In this document: positions 5,867-13,721 of the stretch, in pieces
Layout of the letters: each line of letters starts with the position of its first letter
Numbering within the stretch: position 1 is the first letter of the stretch
Assembly (NCBI GenBank): GCA_900753295.1
Contig: CAADYQ010000043.1
Coordinates: 1 to 14,304 of the forward strand
Reading direction: 5' to 3'
DNA length: 14,304 nt
From: Clostridia bacterium
GTDB lineage: Bacteria > Bacillota > Clostridia > Oscillospirales > CAG-272
Program-made: the position numbers and the translations under genes
The notes under the pieces: model-generated
What the model was told of the DNA's origin: nothing
Databases searched by the model: none
What the model saw: the letters and a program-made list of their open reading frames with translations, nothing else

Positions 5867-7562
5867 ATTTGCCGAGCTGTGGACCGACGCGGGTCTTGCG
5901 CTGCGCGACAGCGGCGAAGGGCCGTGGCAGGAGTACCCGCGCCCGTCCCTGCGGCGCGAGTCGTATCTTTGCCTTAACGGGGAGTGGGAATTTGCCGCAA
6001 CCGACGCGTCACGCGAGCCGGCGGCGTTCGACCGCCGCATAACGGTGCCGTTCCCGCCCGAGTCGCGCCTTTCCGGGATAGCGACCGTCTTCCCCGACGG
6101 CACCGGGCTTTGGTACCGCCGGCGCTTCACACTGCCGGAGGGATTTTGCCGCGGGCGCGTCATACTTCATTTCGGCGCGGCGGATCAGACCGCGCGCGTG
6201 TGGCTGAACGGCAAGCCGCTCGGCTCGCACGAGGGTGGATATTCGCATTTTTCGTTCGACGTGACCGATGCGTTGACGGCGGGGGAGAACCTCCTCACCG
6301 TTTGCGTTACCGATGAGCTGGATAGTCATATATTGCCGTACGGCAAGCAAAAGCACAAGCGCGGCGGTATGTGGTACACGCCGGTCTCGGGCATATGGCA
6401 GACGGTGTGGGCGGAAAACGTTCCGGCGGAATACATAAGGGATATTCTTTTTGAAACGCACGGGGACCGTGTTTTTGCGCGTATCGACGGCGCGTCAGCC
6501 GGGGAAATACGCGTTTTTACGCCCGGTGGGGAACTTTCGGTCCCGTTTTCGGACGGCAGGGCGGAATTCACACTTGACTCGCCGCGCCTCTGGTCGCCGG
6601 AGGACCCGTATCTTTACCGCGCCGAGGTGACGGCGGGAGAGGATAAGATCCGGACATATTTTGCTGTCCGCTCGCTTGAGATAAAAACGGTCGGCGGCTT
6701 CCCGCGGCTCTGCCTCAACGGTAAGGAATACTTTTTCTGCGGCGTGCTCGACCAGGGCTATTACCCCGACGGCATATTCACGCCCGCTTCGCCATCGCTA
6801 TTTGAGGACGATATAACGGCGATGAAGGCGCTCGGCTTCAACACCCTGCGCAAGCACATAAAGGTGGAGCCGGAGCTGTTTTACTACGCCTGCGACCGCC
6901 TCGGCATGGTGGTGTTTCAGGATATGGTCAACAACGGGCGCTATTCGTTTTTGCGCGACACCGCACTGCCGACCATAGGCATAAAGGGGCTTCCCGACCG
7001 CAGGATGCACCGCGACGGTCGCCACCGCGACGGGCGTACGCGCGAGGCGTTCATGCGCGGCATGGAGGAGACGGTCGGCGCCGTGCGGCGGCATCCGTCC
7101 GTCTGCTACTATACGATATTCAACGAGGGCTGGGGGCAGTTCTGCGGCGACGACGCATACCGCCGCCTGCGCGCGTTGGACGACACGCGGTTCATTGACA
7201 CGGCGTCCGGGTGGTTCCGGTGCCGCGAGAGCGATGTCGAAAGCCTGCACGTTTACTTCAAGCCGGTAAAAATGCCGAAGAGCCAACGCCCTATCGTGCT
7301 TTCCGAGTTCGGCGGTTATTCGTACAAGCTGCCGGGGCACGCTTACAATACCGAAAAGACCTACGGCTACCGCTTTTTTGACGATCCGGAAAAATTCGAG
7401 GCGGCGCTCAGACGGCTGTTTGACGACGAGGTGCTGCCGGCGCGCGGACGCGGGCTTTCGGCTGCGATATACACGCAGCTCTCGGACGTTGAGGACGAAA
7501 CGAACGGCTTGCTGACCTACGACAGAAAGCCGAAAATAAAACACGGAAAAATTCTGAAATGA
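5853..7562 (+). CDS. Glycoside hydrolase family 2 beta-glycosidase (cytoplasmic)
   Basis: A 569-residue retaining beta-glycosidase of the beta-galactosidase/glucuronidase/mannosidase superfamily. The domains are an N-terminal jelly roll (about 35-190: YLCLNGEWEF, RVWLNGKPLGSHEGGYSHF, GGMWYTPVSGIWQ), an immunoglobulin-like domain (about 191-278) and a TIM barrel (about 285-560). The acid/base is E425 in TIFNEGWGQF and the nucleophile is E485 in IVLSEFGGYS. There is no signal peptide, so it acts inside the cell on an imported substrate. It is shorter than LacZ and lacks extra C-terminal domains. GGAGGTGA at 5839-5846, inside the MFS gene, sits 6 bp before the ATG. A 15-bp tandem duplication at 7008-7037 gives two HRDGR copies (386-395). 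The sugar specificity cannot be read. Confidence 0.9.
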   Translation: MEKHEFAELWTDAGLALRDSGEGPWQEYPRPSLRRESYLCLNGEWEFAATDASREPAAFDRRITVPFPPESRLSGIATVFPDGTGLWYRRRFTLPEGFCRGRVILHFGAADQTARVWLNGKPLGSHEGGYSHFSFDVTDALTAGENLLTVCVTDELDSHILPYGKQKHKRGGMWYTPVSGIWQTVWAENVPAEYIRDILFETHGDRVFARIDGASAGEIRVFTPGGELSVPFSDGRAEFTLDSPRLWSPEDPYLYRAEVTAGEDKIRTYFAVRSLEIKTVGGFPRLCLNGKEYFFCGVLDQGYYPDGIFTPASPSLFEDDITAMKALGFNTLRKHIKVEPELFYYACDRLGMVVFQDMVNNGRYSFLRDTALPTIGIKGLPDRRMHRDGRHRDGRTREAFMRGMEETVGAVRRHPSVCYYTIFNEGWGQFCGDDAYRRLRALDDTRFIDTASGWFRCRESDVESLHVYFKPVKMPKSQRPIVLSEFGGYSYKLPGHAYNTEKTYGYRFFDDPEKFEAALRRLFDDEVLPARGRGLSAAIYTQLSDVEDETNGLLTYDRKPKIKHGKILK

Positions 7563-7596
7563 CCCCGTGTGTGCATTTCGGGGGTAACGTTTTTTG
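7562..7596 (+). terminator. Probable intrinsic terminator after the GH2 gene
   Basis: ACCCC at 7562-7566 pairs with GGGGT at 7581-7585, and the neighbouring bases extend the stem imperfectly. A TTTTTT run follows at 7590-7595. The stem starts on the last base of the GH2 stop codon. It is short and moderately strong, but it is the right place for the end of the operon because a new promoter begins at 7639. Confidence 0.5.
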
Positions 7597-7638
7597 CTTT
7601 CATTTTACGCTTTTCCGCAAAAAAACAGCAAGAAAGTA

Positions 7639-7667
7639 TTGACACGCAGGGTGCGGTATGGTATAAT
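7639..7667 (+). promoter_or_regulatory. Consensus extended -10 promoter of secG
   Basis: TTGACA (7639-7644) and TATAAT (7662-7667) both match the consensus exactly, with a 17-bp spacer and an extended -10 TG at 7659-7660. The predicted start is near 7674, leaving a leader of about 88 nt. This should be a strong constitutive promoter. Confidence 0.9.
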
Positions 7668-7761
7668 TAAAACTACGCATCGGATCGCTCCGCCGTCTGA
7701 GATTTCAGCGCAGAAAAACGGACGTGACGGGGCGGACATCATAAAATCGGAGGACACATAA

Positions 7762-8004
7762 ATGACAGTTTTTGAAATCGTTATGGGCATTGTTCTTCTG
7801 GTCATGGCTCTCTTTCTTGTTGTCGCCGTTCTTTTGCAGTCCGGCAGTGACAAGCGGCTTTCCGGCGCCATCGCCGGCGGAGCCGATACCTTCCTCGGCA
7901 AGGAAAGAGGAAGCCGTCTTGACAAGCTGCTCAACGTTCTTACACCTATCGTTGCCGGAGTTTTTGCACTTGTGGTAATAGTTATGTACATCATCGTTTC
8001 CTGA
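7762..8004 (+). CDS. secG: Preprotein translocase subunit SecG
   Basis: An 80-residue inner-membrane protein that associates with SecYE and helps SecA-driven export. It has the two membrane helices of the family (about 5-25 and 57-78). Between them is the conserved cytoplasmic loop with LLQSGSDKRLSGAIAGGAD, followed by FLGKERGSRLDKLLN. The length is normal. GGAGGA at 7749-7754 lies 7 bp before the ATG. It has its own promoter and is followed by a strong terminator, so it forms a single-gene transcript between two carbohydrate operons. Confidence 0.95.
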   Translation: MTVFEIVMGIVLLVMALFLVVAVLLQSGSDKRLSGAIAGGADTFLGKERGSRLDKLLNVLTPIVAGVFALVVIVMYIIVS

Positions 8005-8079
8005 GCTGTCGGGATATCTGACGGAAAAACTTTTTTAGCAGCAAAACGGCGGTGTTCAGCCGCCGAGACCAATGTCGTC

Positions 8080-8124
8080 GGAGATGTAAAAAACTCAAAT
8101 TGAGTTTTTTACATCCCCTTTTTT
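8080..8124 (+). terminator. Strong intrinsic terminator after secG
   Basis: A long stem with GATGTAAAAAACTC on the left and its exact complement on the right is symmetric about base 8099. A further GG/CC lies at the base beyond one mismatch, and TTTTTT follows at 8119-8124. The A run on the left arm lets it work in both directions. A smaller GC hairpin, CGGCGG/CCGCCG at 8047-8065, lies upstream. Confidence 0.9.
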
Positions 8125-8144
8125 GGTTTGTACATAAATAGCCG

Positions 8145-8173
8145 TTGAAACGGACACTAATGTCAGGTATAAT
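8145..8173 (+). promoter_or_regulatory. Sigma-A promoter of the GH13-luxS-mtnN operon
   Basis: TTGAAA at 8145-8150 and TATAAT at 8168-8173 have a 17-bp spacer, 20 bp past the secG terminator. The predicted start is near 8180, giving a leader of about 30 nt before the GH13 gene. No other clear promoter lies before luxS or mtnN. Confidence 0.8.
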
Positions 8174-8209
8174 TATTATAATTAAATGTAGCAAAGGAAC
8201 ACGACAGTC

Positions 8210-10147
8210 ATGAGGATAAAAAAGAAGTTCTGCCTGCGACCCGTTTCTCTGGCACTGGCGCTCTGCATGGGTCTGCCTTGCCTTGCCGCGTGCGGCGGAG
8301 GCGCCGGCGGCGGTACGGGCGCGCCGGAAACCACGGTTCCCGAGCCTGCCGATACGCGCGGCGTGATAATCGCCGACGGCAAGGCGAACTATCACCTGCG
8401 CGCCGACAGGCTGGTGATGACAGCCTCCTCGGGCGAGATCGATATGATGAACGATCTGTTTTTCTCCCTCACCGGAGCGAGACTTGAATATTCCGACACC
8501 GCGGAGCCGTATATCGAGCTGAAATTTGACGGCGACCGCCGTGATTATTCGGTCGATTTTGACCACGAAAGCGGCAATATAACGCTTACCGGCGGACTTG
8601 ACGAAGCCCTGCGCCGGGCGATATACTCCTTCTGCGCTTCGGCGTGCAGCGGCATTGCGGGGGACAGCTCCACCATCGCGGTGGACGAGACCGTGGATAT
8701 GTCGTTCGACCACGAGAAGGACGCCACCGACAACTCATCCATGCTTTCCTACATCCCCACCGACAAGGTAAAGCTCGTCCCGGGCAACGCCTCGGGCAGC
8801 ATAATGACGCCCGAATGGGTGGAGTCCCTTGTTATGGTCGAGCTGAGGCCTGACACCGCGTCGATAGGCGGCACGCTTGAAAAATCGCGCGCGCTCATTG
8901 ACTTTTATGCGAATATCGGAGTGAACGGCATATGGCTCGTGCCTATATACGAGCGCAGCGCCGGCGGCAACGGCTACGGCAACACCGGACCCGACAGGGT
9001 CGATCCGGTCTTTTCCGGCACCGACGGCGACGGCTGGGACGCCGTGCGCGATTTTGTCGATTACGCACACTCAAAGGGAGTTTACATCTTCCTTGATATA
9101 ATCACATGGGGCGTCATGTACGATACCCGCCTTACGGTCGAGCATCCCGACTGGTTCTCCGGCTCGCTCTGGAACAACGCCGCCTTCAACTGGCAAAACG
9201 CCGAGCTGCGCGAGTGGTTCATCTCCACCTGCGTTGAAAACATAATGAAATCTGGCGCCGACGGCTACCGCTGCGACTGCGAGCCGGGCATTACCGGATA
9301 TGATATCTACGGCGAGATACGCTCCCGCCTTGCCGCAAAGGGAAAATACATCGTTATCATTTCCGAGGACGGCAGCGACCGCTCCCGCACATACGATTTT
9401 GAACAAGACGGCGTGCTGAAATACTCCGCAATGACGCGCGGCGGCTACTACAAGGACCCGGTGAACTTCTTCACCGACGGCTACCTTGACCTTGTAACGT
9501 CGGTAAAGACCGGCGAGGGTCTGGGCTATGAGGCAGGGCAGAAGAATGCCGAGACCGTGGGACGTGGCAAATATTATACCAACTGCATCACAAACCACGA
9601 TTTTCAAAAGCGCTCTGTCAAGGGCGACCGCACAAAGATAGGCTACGCCGCCATACTTGCCCCGTTCATTCCGCTCTGGTATATGGGCGACGAGTTCAAC
9701 GCATCGTGGAAGCCGGCGGTGATCTACGATCTGCCGGTCAACTACTCCGAGGCAAACAACCCGGAAAAGTCCTTCTTCCTTGAGGATGTAAAACGGTACG
9801 TGAAGATAAGACGCACGTATTCCGATATTTTTGAATACTGGGCTGAGGACCACCGCGATTCCAACATCGTCGCGGTCACGGCCGAGGGCTTCGGCACGCT
9901 CGGCGCATATGCGCGCTACGCCGGGGGCAAAGCCGTGCTTGTTGTGGCAAACAACAATGAGGCGCTTTCCGCGGGCAGCGTGACTATCCCGTTTGCCGAA
10001 TGCGGTCTTGGCGAAGCGGAAAAATACACTGTGACCGATCTTATGAGCGGCAAGGTGATAGCCACAGGCACAGCCGGCGAGGTCGGGACCTTCCGCGCCG
10101 TGCTCCCGGCAAGCTATGTCGGAGTTTATCTTGTAGAAAAAGCGTAA
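8210..10147 (+). CDS. GH13 (alpha-amylase clan) lipoprotein with an extra N-terminal domain
   Basis: A 645-residue lipoprotein: basic start, hydrophobic stretch and LAAC lipobox (C28), then a Gly-rich linker. Residues about 60-160 form a small alpha/beta domain. A GH13 barrel spans about 200-540, followed by a beta C-domain. The catalytic set is visible: nucleophile D356 in GYRCDCE (with R354), acid/base E386 in VIISED, and D464 in TNHD. Region I is unusual: D296 is in LDIITWG and lacks the customary NH pair. An inactive or unusual member cannot be excluded, but retention of the triad argues for hydrolysis or transfer on alpha-glucosides at the cell surface. AAAGGA at 8193-8198 precedes the ATG by 11 bp. 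It heads an operon with a membrane-protein gene, luxS and mtnN. Confidence 0.85.
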   Translation: MRIKKKFCLRPVSLALALCMGLPCLAACGGGAGGGTGAPETTVPEPADTRGVIIADGKANYHLRADRLVMTASSGEIDMMNDLFFSLTGARLEYSDTAEPYIELKFDGDRRDYSVDFDHESGNITLTGGLDEALRRAIYSFCASACSGIAGDSSTIAVDETVDMSFDHEKDATDNSSMLSYIPTDKVKLVPGNASGSIMTPEWVESLVMVELRPDTASIGGTLEKSRALIDFYANIGVNGIWLVPIYERSAGGNGYGNTGPDRVDPVFSGTDGDGWDAVRDFVDYAHSKGVYIFLDIITWGVMYDTRLTVEHPDWFSGSLWNNAAFNWQNAELREWFISTCVENIMKSGADGYRCDCEPGITGYDIYGEIRSRLAAKGKYIVIISEDGSDRSRTYDFEQDGVLKYSAMTRGGYYKDPVNFFTDGYLDLVTSVKTGEGLGYEAGQKNAETVGRGKYYTNCITNHDFQKRSVKGDRTKIGYAAILAPFIPLWYMGDEFNASWKPAVIYDLPVNYSEANNPEKSFFLEDVKRYVKIRRTYSDIFEYWAEDHRDSNIVAVTAEGFGTLGAYARYAGGKAVLVVANNNEALSAGSVTIPFAECGLGEAEKYTVTDLMSGKVIATGTAGEVGTFRAVLPASYVGVYLVEKA

Positions 10148-10163
10148 AGGACGGGTAGTAACA

Positions 10164-10718
10164 ATGCAGGACATCACAGCACCCTATGAATACGTTGTAG
10201 CGGAAAAAAAGACACCGAAGCTCCGTGCGCGCCGCGCCGGACTTATAGCGCTTTACATTCTCTTTCCCATCGTGGCGCTCGTCATCACGGCAATGTCAAA
10301 GGTGGGACCGCTCCTTGCGGCAATGTGTACGTTTCTTGCCATTGCAACATGGATGCTTGTTTTCTTCACCTGGCGGTATGTATCTGTCGAATACGAATAC
10401 ACCGTCGTTTCCGGCCGCGTGACCTTCTGCAAGATATACGGCGGGCGTTCGCGCAAAAAGCTGCTCGAATTCATGATAAAGGATGCCGAGCTGATAGCCC
10501 CGACCGATGATGTAAACATTGGCAAGGTCAAATATTTTGAGCCGGAAAAGACTTACAGCGCACTTTCCGCCGAGGGCGCCGAGGACGGATATTTCATGCT
10601 TTTCCGCAATGCGGAGAAGGAAAAATGCGTTTTCTACTTCGAGGCGACCGCCCAGATGCTCAAAATATGCCGCTTTTACAATCCCGGCGCGACCGTGATG
10701 TCAAAGGTGAGGTACTGA
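10164..10718 (+). CDS. Two-helix membrane protein of unknown function (DUF6106-like)
   Basis: A 184-residue protein: a short polar N-terminus (1-25), two adjacent membrane helices (about 26-45 and 49-68), then a soluble domain of about 115 residues. That domain begins WRYVSVEYEYTVVSGRVTF, a beta-rich pattern reminiscent of bacterial pleckstrin-homology-like membrane proteins. It recalls DUF6106 Clostridia proteins from memory, which I cannot confirm. No catalytic motif is seen. It starts 16 bp after the GH13 gene and ends one base before luxS, so it is co-transcribed. The ribosome binding site (AAAGGA around 10146) is about 12 bp from the ATG. Confidence 0.7.
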   Translation: MQDITAPYEYVVAEKKTPKLRARRAGLIALYILFPIVALVITAMSKVGPLLAAMCTFLAIATWMLVFFTWRYVSVEYEYTVVSGRVTFCKIYGGRSRKKLLEFMIKDAELIAPTDDVNIGKVKYFEPEKTYSALSAEGAEDGYFMLFRNAEKEKCVFYFEATAQMLKICRFYNPGATVMSKVRY

Positions 10719-10719
10719 T

Positions 10720-11223
10720 ATGAGCAGGGAAATGCCTCGCATACGCAGCTTTGCGGTCGATCACGACTGCCTCATACCCGGCATATACGTCAGCCGCGCG
10801 GACGGCGACGCGGTGACATACGATCTTCGCATGCGCCGTCCCAATGCCGGTGATTACATGACTCCGCTCGCCATGCATTCGCTTGAGCATATGCTGGCGA
10901 CATACATGCGCTCCGGTACGCTCGGCGCGCGTGTGATATACGTCGGTCCCATGGGCTGCCGCACCGGGTTTTATCTCATCGTGCGTCAGGAGCCGGACGA
11001 GAGCGCCGACGAGCTGAACCGTGCGGTGCTGGCGGCACTGCGCGAGGCGCTTGCCGGAATTGCGGCGCATACGGGGAAGGTCCCCGGCGCGCACCGCCGC
11101 GAATGCGGGAACTACCGCTGCCTTTCGCTTGCCGCCGCAAAGGAAGAGGCTGCGCGGTATCTTGAGGTGCTCGACTCGCGCCCGCAGAGCTTTGAATACG
11201 AAAAGCAGGAAAAAGGTATTTGA
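10720..11223 (+). CDS. luxS: S-ribosylhomocysteine lyase (LuxS, AI-2 synthase)
   Basis: A 167-residue metalloenzyme that cleaves S-ribosylhomocysteine to homocysteine and DPD, the precursor of autoinducer-2. The metal ligands are all present: H53 and H57 in HSLEHMLA, with catalytic E56, and C129 in ECGNYR. The catalytic cysteine C80 lies in GPMGCRTGFYL. YDLRMRRPN (34-42) and the C-terminal helix also match. GGTGAGG at 10706-10712 lies 7 bp before the ATG. It is followed 13 bp later by mtnN, which makes its substrate, giving a complete two-step SAH recycling unit. It may serve detoxification, signalling or both; no AI-2 receptor or importer is in the window. Confidence 0.96.
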   Translation: MSREMPRIRSFAVDHDCLIPGIYVSRADGDAVTYDLRMRRPNAGDYMTPLAMHSLEHMLATYMRSGTLGARVIYVGPMGCRTGFYLIVRQEPDESADELNRAVLAALREALAGIAAHTGKVPGAHRRECGNYRCLSLAAAKEEAARYLEVLDSRPQSFEYEKQEKGI

Positions 11224-11236
11224 ACGGAGATATATC

Positions 11237-11932
11237 ATGATAGCGATCATCGGCGCAATGGATTGCGAAATATCGCTTCTTCTTTCGGCAATGACCGGAG
11301 TTGAGAGCAAAAAAACGGGAAAACATACATACTATACGGGCAAAATAGCGGGGCACGACTGTGTTCTTGTCCGGTGCGGCGTGGGAAAGGTCAACGCCGC
11401 GACCGCCGCAACGGTGATAATTGAAAAGTACCGCCCCTCGGTTATCATCAACATCGGCGTCGGCGGCGGGCTTGCCCCCGACCTTTCGGTGGGCGAGATG
11501 ATAGCGGCAACGGCGCTTTGCACACACGACCTTGATTACGGAGTTATCGGCGATGCGCGCGGGACGGTATTTTACCCCGATGATGAGGAACTGATCATGC
11601 TGCCGACAGACAGATCGGTGACCGATCTGCTCGTCAGCACCGCCGCCTCTCTCGGGATCGCCTGCCGGCGCGGGATAATCGCCTCCGGCGACAAGTTTGT
11701 GTCGAGCAGTGAGGCGCGCGCCGACATACGCGGCGCCTTTGGCGCCGATGTGTGCGAAATGGAGGGCGCGGCAATGGCTCAGGTTGCGTATGCCTTCGGC
11801 GTACCGTTTGCGGTGCTCCGCTCGGTCTCCGATCTTGCGGACGGCTCGGCGCCCGCAAGCTTTGAAAAATTTGCCGAGGAAAGTGCCGACACCGCGGCAA
11901 AGCTGCTGCTCCGCGCTGTCGAGGCGCTGTAA
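11237..11932 (+). CDS. mtnN: 5'-methylthioadenosine/S-adenosylhomocysteine nucleosidase
   Basis: A 231-residue cytoplasmic nucleosidase (MtnN/Pfs) that removes adenine from SAH and MTA and supplies S-ribosylhomocysteine to LuxS. It opens with MIAIIGAMDCEI, with E11 equivalent to the catalytic Glu12 of E. coli. It has the GVGKVNAA phosphate/ribose loop (48-55), ASGDKF (149-154), the ribose-binding MEGAA (E176) and the catalytic Asp in SVSDLAD (D199). The frame is open back to 11021, but that part overlaps luxS and is not family-like. The ATG at 11237 has GGAGA at 11226-11230 and gives the normal length. Confidence 0.96.
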   Translation: MIAIIGAMDCEISLLLSAMTGVESKKTGKHTYYTGKIAGHDCVLVRCGVGKVNAATAATVIIEKYRPSVIINIGVGGGLAPDLSVGEMIAATALCTHDLDYGVIGDARGTVFYPDDEELIMLPTDRSVTDLLVSTAASLGIACRRGIIASGDKFVSSSEARADIRGAFGADVCEMEGAAMAQVAYAFGVPFAVLRSVSDLADGSAPASFEKFAEESADTAAKLLLRAVEAL

Positions 11933-12026
11933 AAAACGATCCGGTCCGCCCGATGCGGGCGTAATATAACGATAAACGATAGATATAACGGTGAACGTTA
12001 AGTTTGCCTGATCTCAGAGGTACGTC

Positions 12027-13721
12027 ATGCCAAAAATCAAGTATCATGAAAGCAGAAAAATAGAAAACATCCGCTCCGCGCTTCGCGCCAGCGAGCGTCT
12101 TTACGGCGAGCGCCCTGCATTTATGCAGAAGATCGACGGCGAATACAAAACCGTGACCTATTCGCGCTTCCGCGACATGTACGAGGCGCTCGGCACCGAG
12201 CTTTGGGCGCGCGGGCTTTCGGGCAGGCGCATAATCGTTACGGGCGACAACTGTCTTGACTGGGCTACCGTCTACATTGCCACCGTAGCGGGTTTGGGTG
12301 TAATCGTTCCGGTTGACAAGGAACTGCCCGCCGAGGAGCTTTGCAACATTGCCTCTATAAGCGAGGCGGGGGCGATATTCTACTCGCCGCGTCTTGCCGC
12401 CAAGGTAGCCGCGCTCCCCGACGACATTCAGAAATATTCCTTTGACGATATACCCGCGCTCATCGAGTCCGGCAAGGAGCGTCTGCTCAACGGCGAGCGC
12501 GAATATCTGCGCTCCTACATCGATCCCGATGTAATGACCGCTCTTATTTTCACCTCCGGTACGACCGGCACCTCAAAGGGCGTTATGCTTTCGCACCGCA
12601 ACATATGCTTCTGCATAAGCGAGGTCGCGCACATGGCGTACATCGGACCGGAGGAGGTCTTCCTTTCCATCCTGCCGATGCACCATGTATACGAATGCAC
12701 CTGCGGCTTCCTTTTCCCGCTCACGCGCGGCTGCTGTGTGGCGTTCTCCGAGGGACTTCGCTACATTACGCGCAATATGCAGGAGGTGCGTCCGACCATT
12801 GTATGCTGTGTTCCCATTCTGCTTGAGACTATTTACCGCAAGATATGGATGAACATTCGCCGCAAGGGTATCGAAAAGAAGGTCAGGAACGCCATAAAGC
12901 TGACCCGTCATGCGGGTCTTGGGCTGAAGCGGCGTGTTTTTGCCGAGATACACGACTCTCTCGGCGGCAGGATAAGAATGTTCATCAGCGGCGGAGCCGC
13001 CGCCGACCCCGAGGTCATGCGCGGTCTGCGCGATTTCGGCTTGCTTGCCATACAGGGCTACGGTCTTACCGAATGCTCACCGCTCGCCGCGGTCAACAAG
13101 GACGACTACTACCGTGACGATTCTGCCGGTCTTGCCACTCCCAACGGTGTGCTTGACATCTACGATGTGCAGGACGACGGCACCGGCGAGATCCGCTACA
13201 AGGGCGACAATGTTATGCTTGGCTACTACCGTGCGCCCGAGCTTACCGCCGAGGTCATTCGCGACGGCTGGTTCTACACCGGCGATCTTGGGTATATCGA
13301 CTCCGACGGGTTCCTTCACATCACGGGCAGAAAAAAGAATGTTATCGTCACCCCCGGCGGAAAAAACATCTTCCCCGAGGAGCTTGAGACTTATCTTTGC
13401 CGCAATCCCTACATTTCCGAGGCGGTCGTTGTGGGATATTTCAACGAGTCACGCAATGCGTGGGACATAGTTGCTATTCTTCATCCCGACGATGCGGCGT
13501 TTGTCGAGACCTACGGCAAGGGTTACACGCAGGGGCAGATCGATGCCGAATTCACCCGTGCGGTCGATGAGGTGAACAACACCGTTCAGCACTACAAGCG
13601 CATTACGATGTACATTGTACGTCCCACCGAGTTCCCCAAAAACTCCTCGCGCAAGATCAAGCGCATGGGCATCGCCGAAGAAGCCGAGCCCGAATACCGC
13701 AAAAAACTCGCCCGCGTTTGA
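12027..13721 (+). CDS. AMP-binding long-chain acyl-CoA synthetase-like protein
   Basis: A 564-residue adenylate-forming enzyme that probably activates a fatty acid as acyl-AMP and then acyl-CoA. The family motifs appear in order: P-loop IFTSGTTGTSKG (174-185), QGYGLTE (343-349), WFYTGDLGY (415-423; D420 binds ribose), GRKKNVIVTPGGKNIFP (434-450; hinge and CoA-binding region) and the C-terminal KNSSRKIKR, with K543 as the probable catalytic lysine. No acyl-carrier domain, signal or membrane segment is seen. CAGAGG (12015-12020) lies 6 bp before the ATG. A 94-bp gap without a clear promoter separates it from mtnN, so it may be read through from that operon or start from a weak promoter. Acyl-chain specificity is unknown. 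Confidence 0.88.
   Translation: MPKIKYHESRKIENIRSALRASERLYGERPAFMQKIDGEYKTVTYSRFRDMYEALGTELWARGLSGRRIIVTGDNCLDWATVYIATVAGLGVIVPVDKELPAEELCNIASISEAGAIFYSPRLAAKVAALPDDIQKYSFDDIPALIESGKERLLNGEREYLRSYIDPDVMTALIFTSGTTGTSKGVMLSHRNICFCISEVAHMAYIGPEEVFLSILPMHHVYECTCGFLFPLTRGCCVAFSEGLRYITRNMQEVRPTIVCCVPILLETIYRKIWMNIRRKGIEKKVRNAIKLTRHAGLGLKRRVFAEIHDSLGGRIRMFISGGAAADPEVMRGLRDFGLLAIQGYGLTECSPLAAVNKDDYYRDDSAGLATPNGVLDIYDVQDDGTGEIRYKGDNVMLGYYRAPELTAEVIRDGWFYTGDLGYIDSDGFLHITGRKKNVIVTPGGKNIFPEELETYLCRNPYISEAVVVGYFNESRNAWDIVAILHPDDAAFVETYGKGYTQGQIDAEFTRAVDEVNNTVQHYKRITMYIVRPTEFPKNSSRKIKRMGIAEEAEPEYRKKLARV

Noticed and set aside
6798..7544. A 248-codon open frame on the - strand, and similar ones opposite the MFS gene (4384-5133)
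   Set aside because: Both overlap well-supported + strand enzymes entirely and have no start signals or recognisable domains.
9071..10177. A 368-codon open frame on the - strand
   Set aside because: It is the antisense shadow of the GH13 gene. Its translation is low-complexity Val/Ala/Gly/His-rich text with no motif, whereas the + strand has a complete catalytic set.
11021..11236. A 72-codon N-terminal extension of the nucleosidase
   Set aside because: It overlaps luxS out of frame, is Arg-rich and unlike the family. The ATG at 11237 has its own ribosome binding site and gives the standard N-terminus.
11944..12000. A terminator or promoter between mtnN and the acyl-CoA synthetase gene
   Set aside because: CGCCC-GATGC-GGGCG is a 5-bp hairpin without a T run, and TAACG-GTGAA-CGTTA is a weak dyad. 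No -35/-10 pair of good quality was found.
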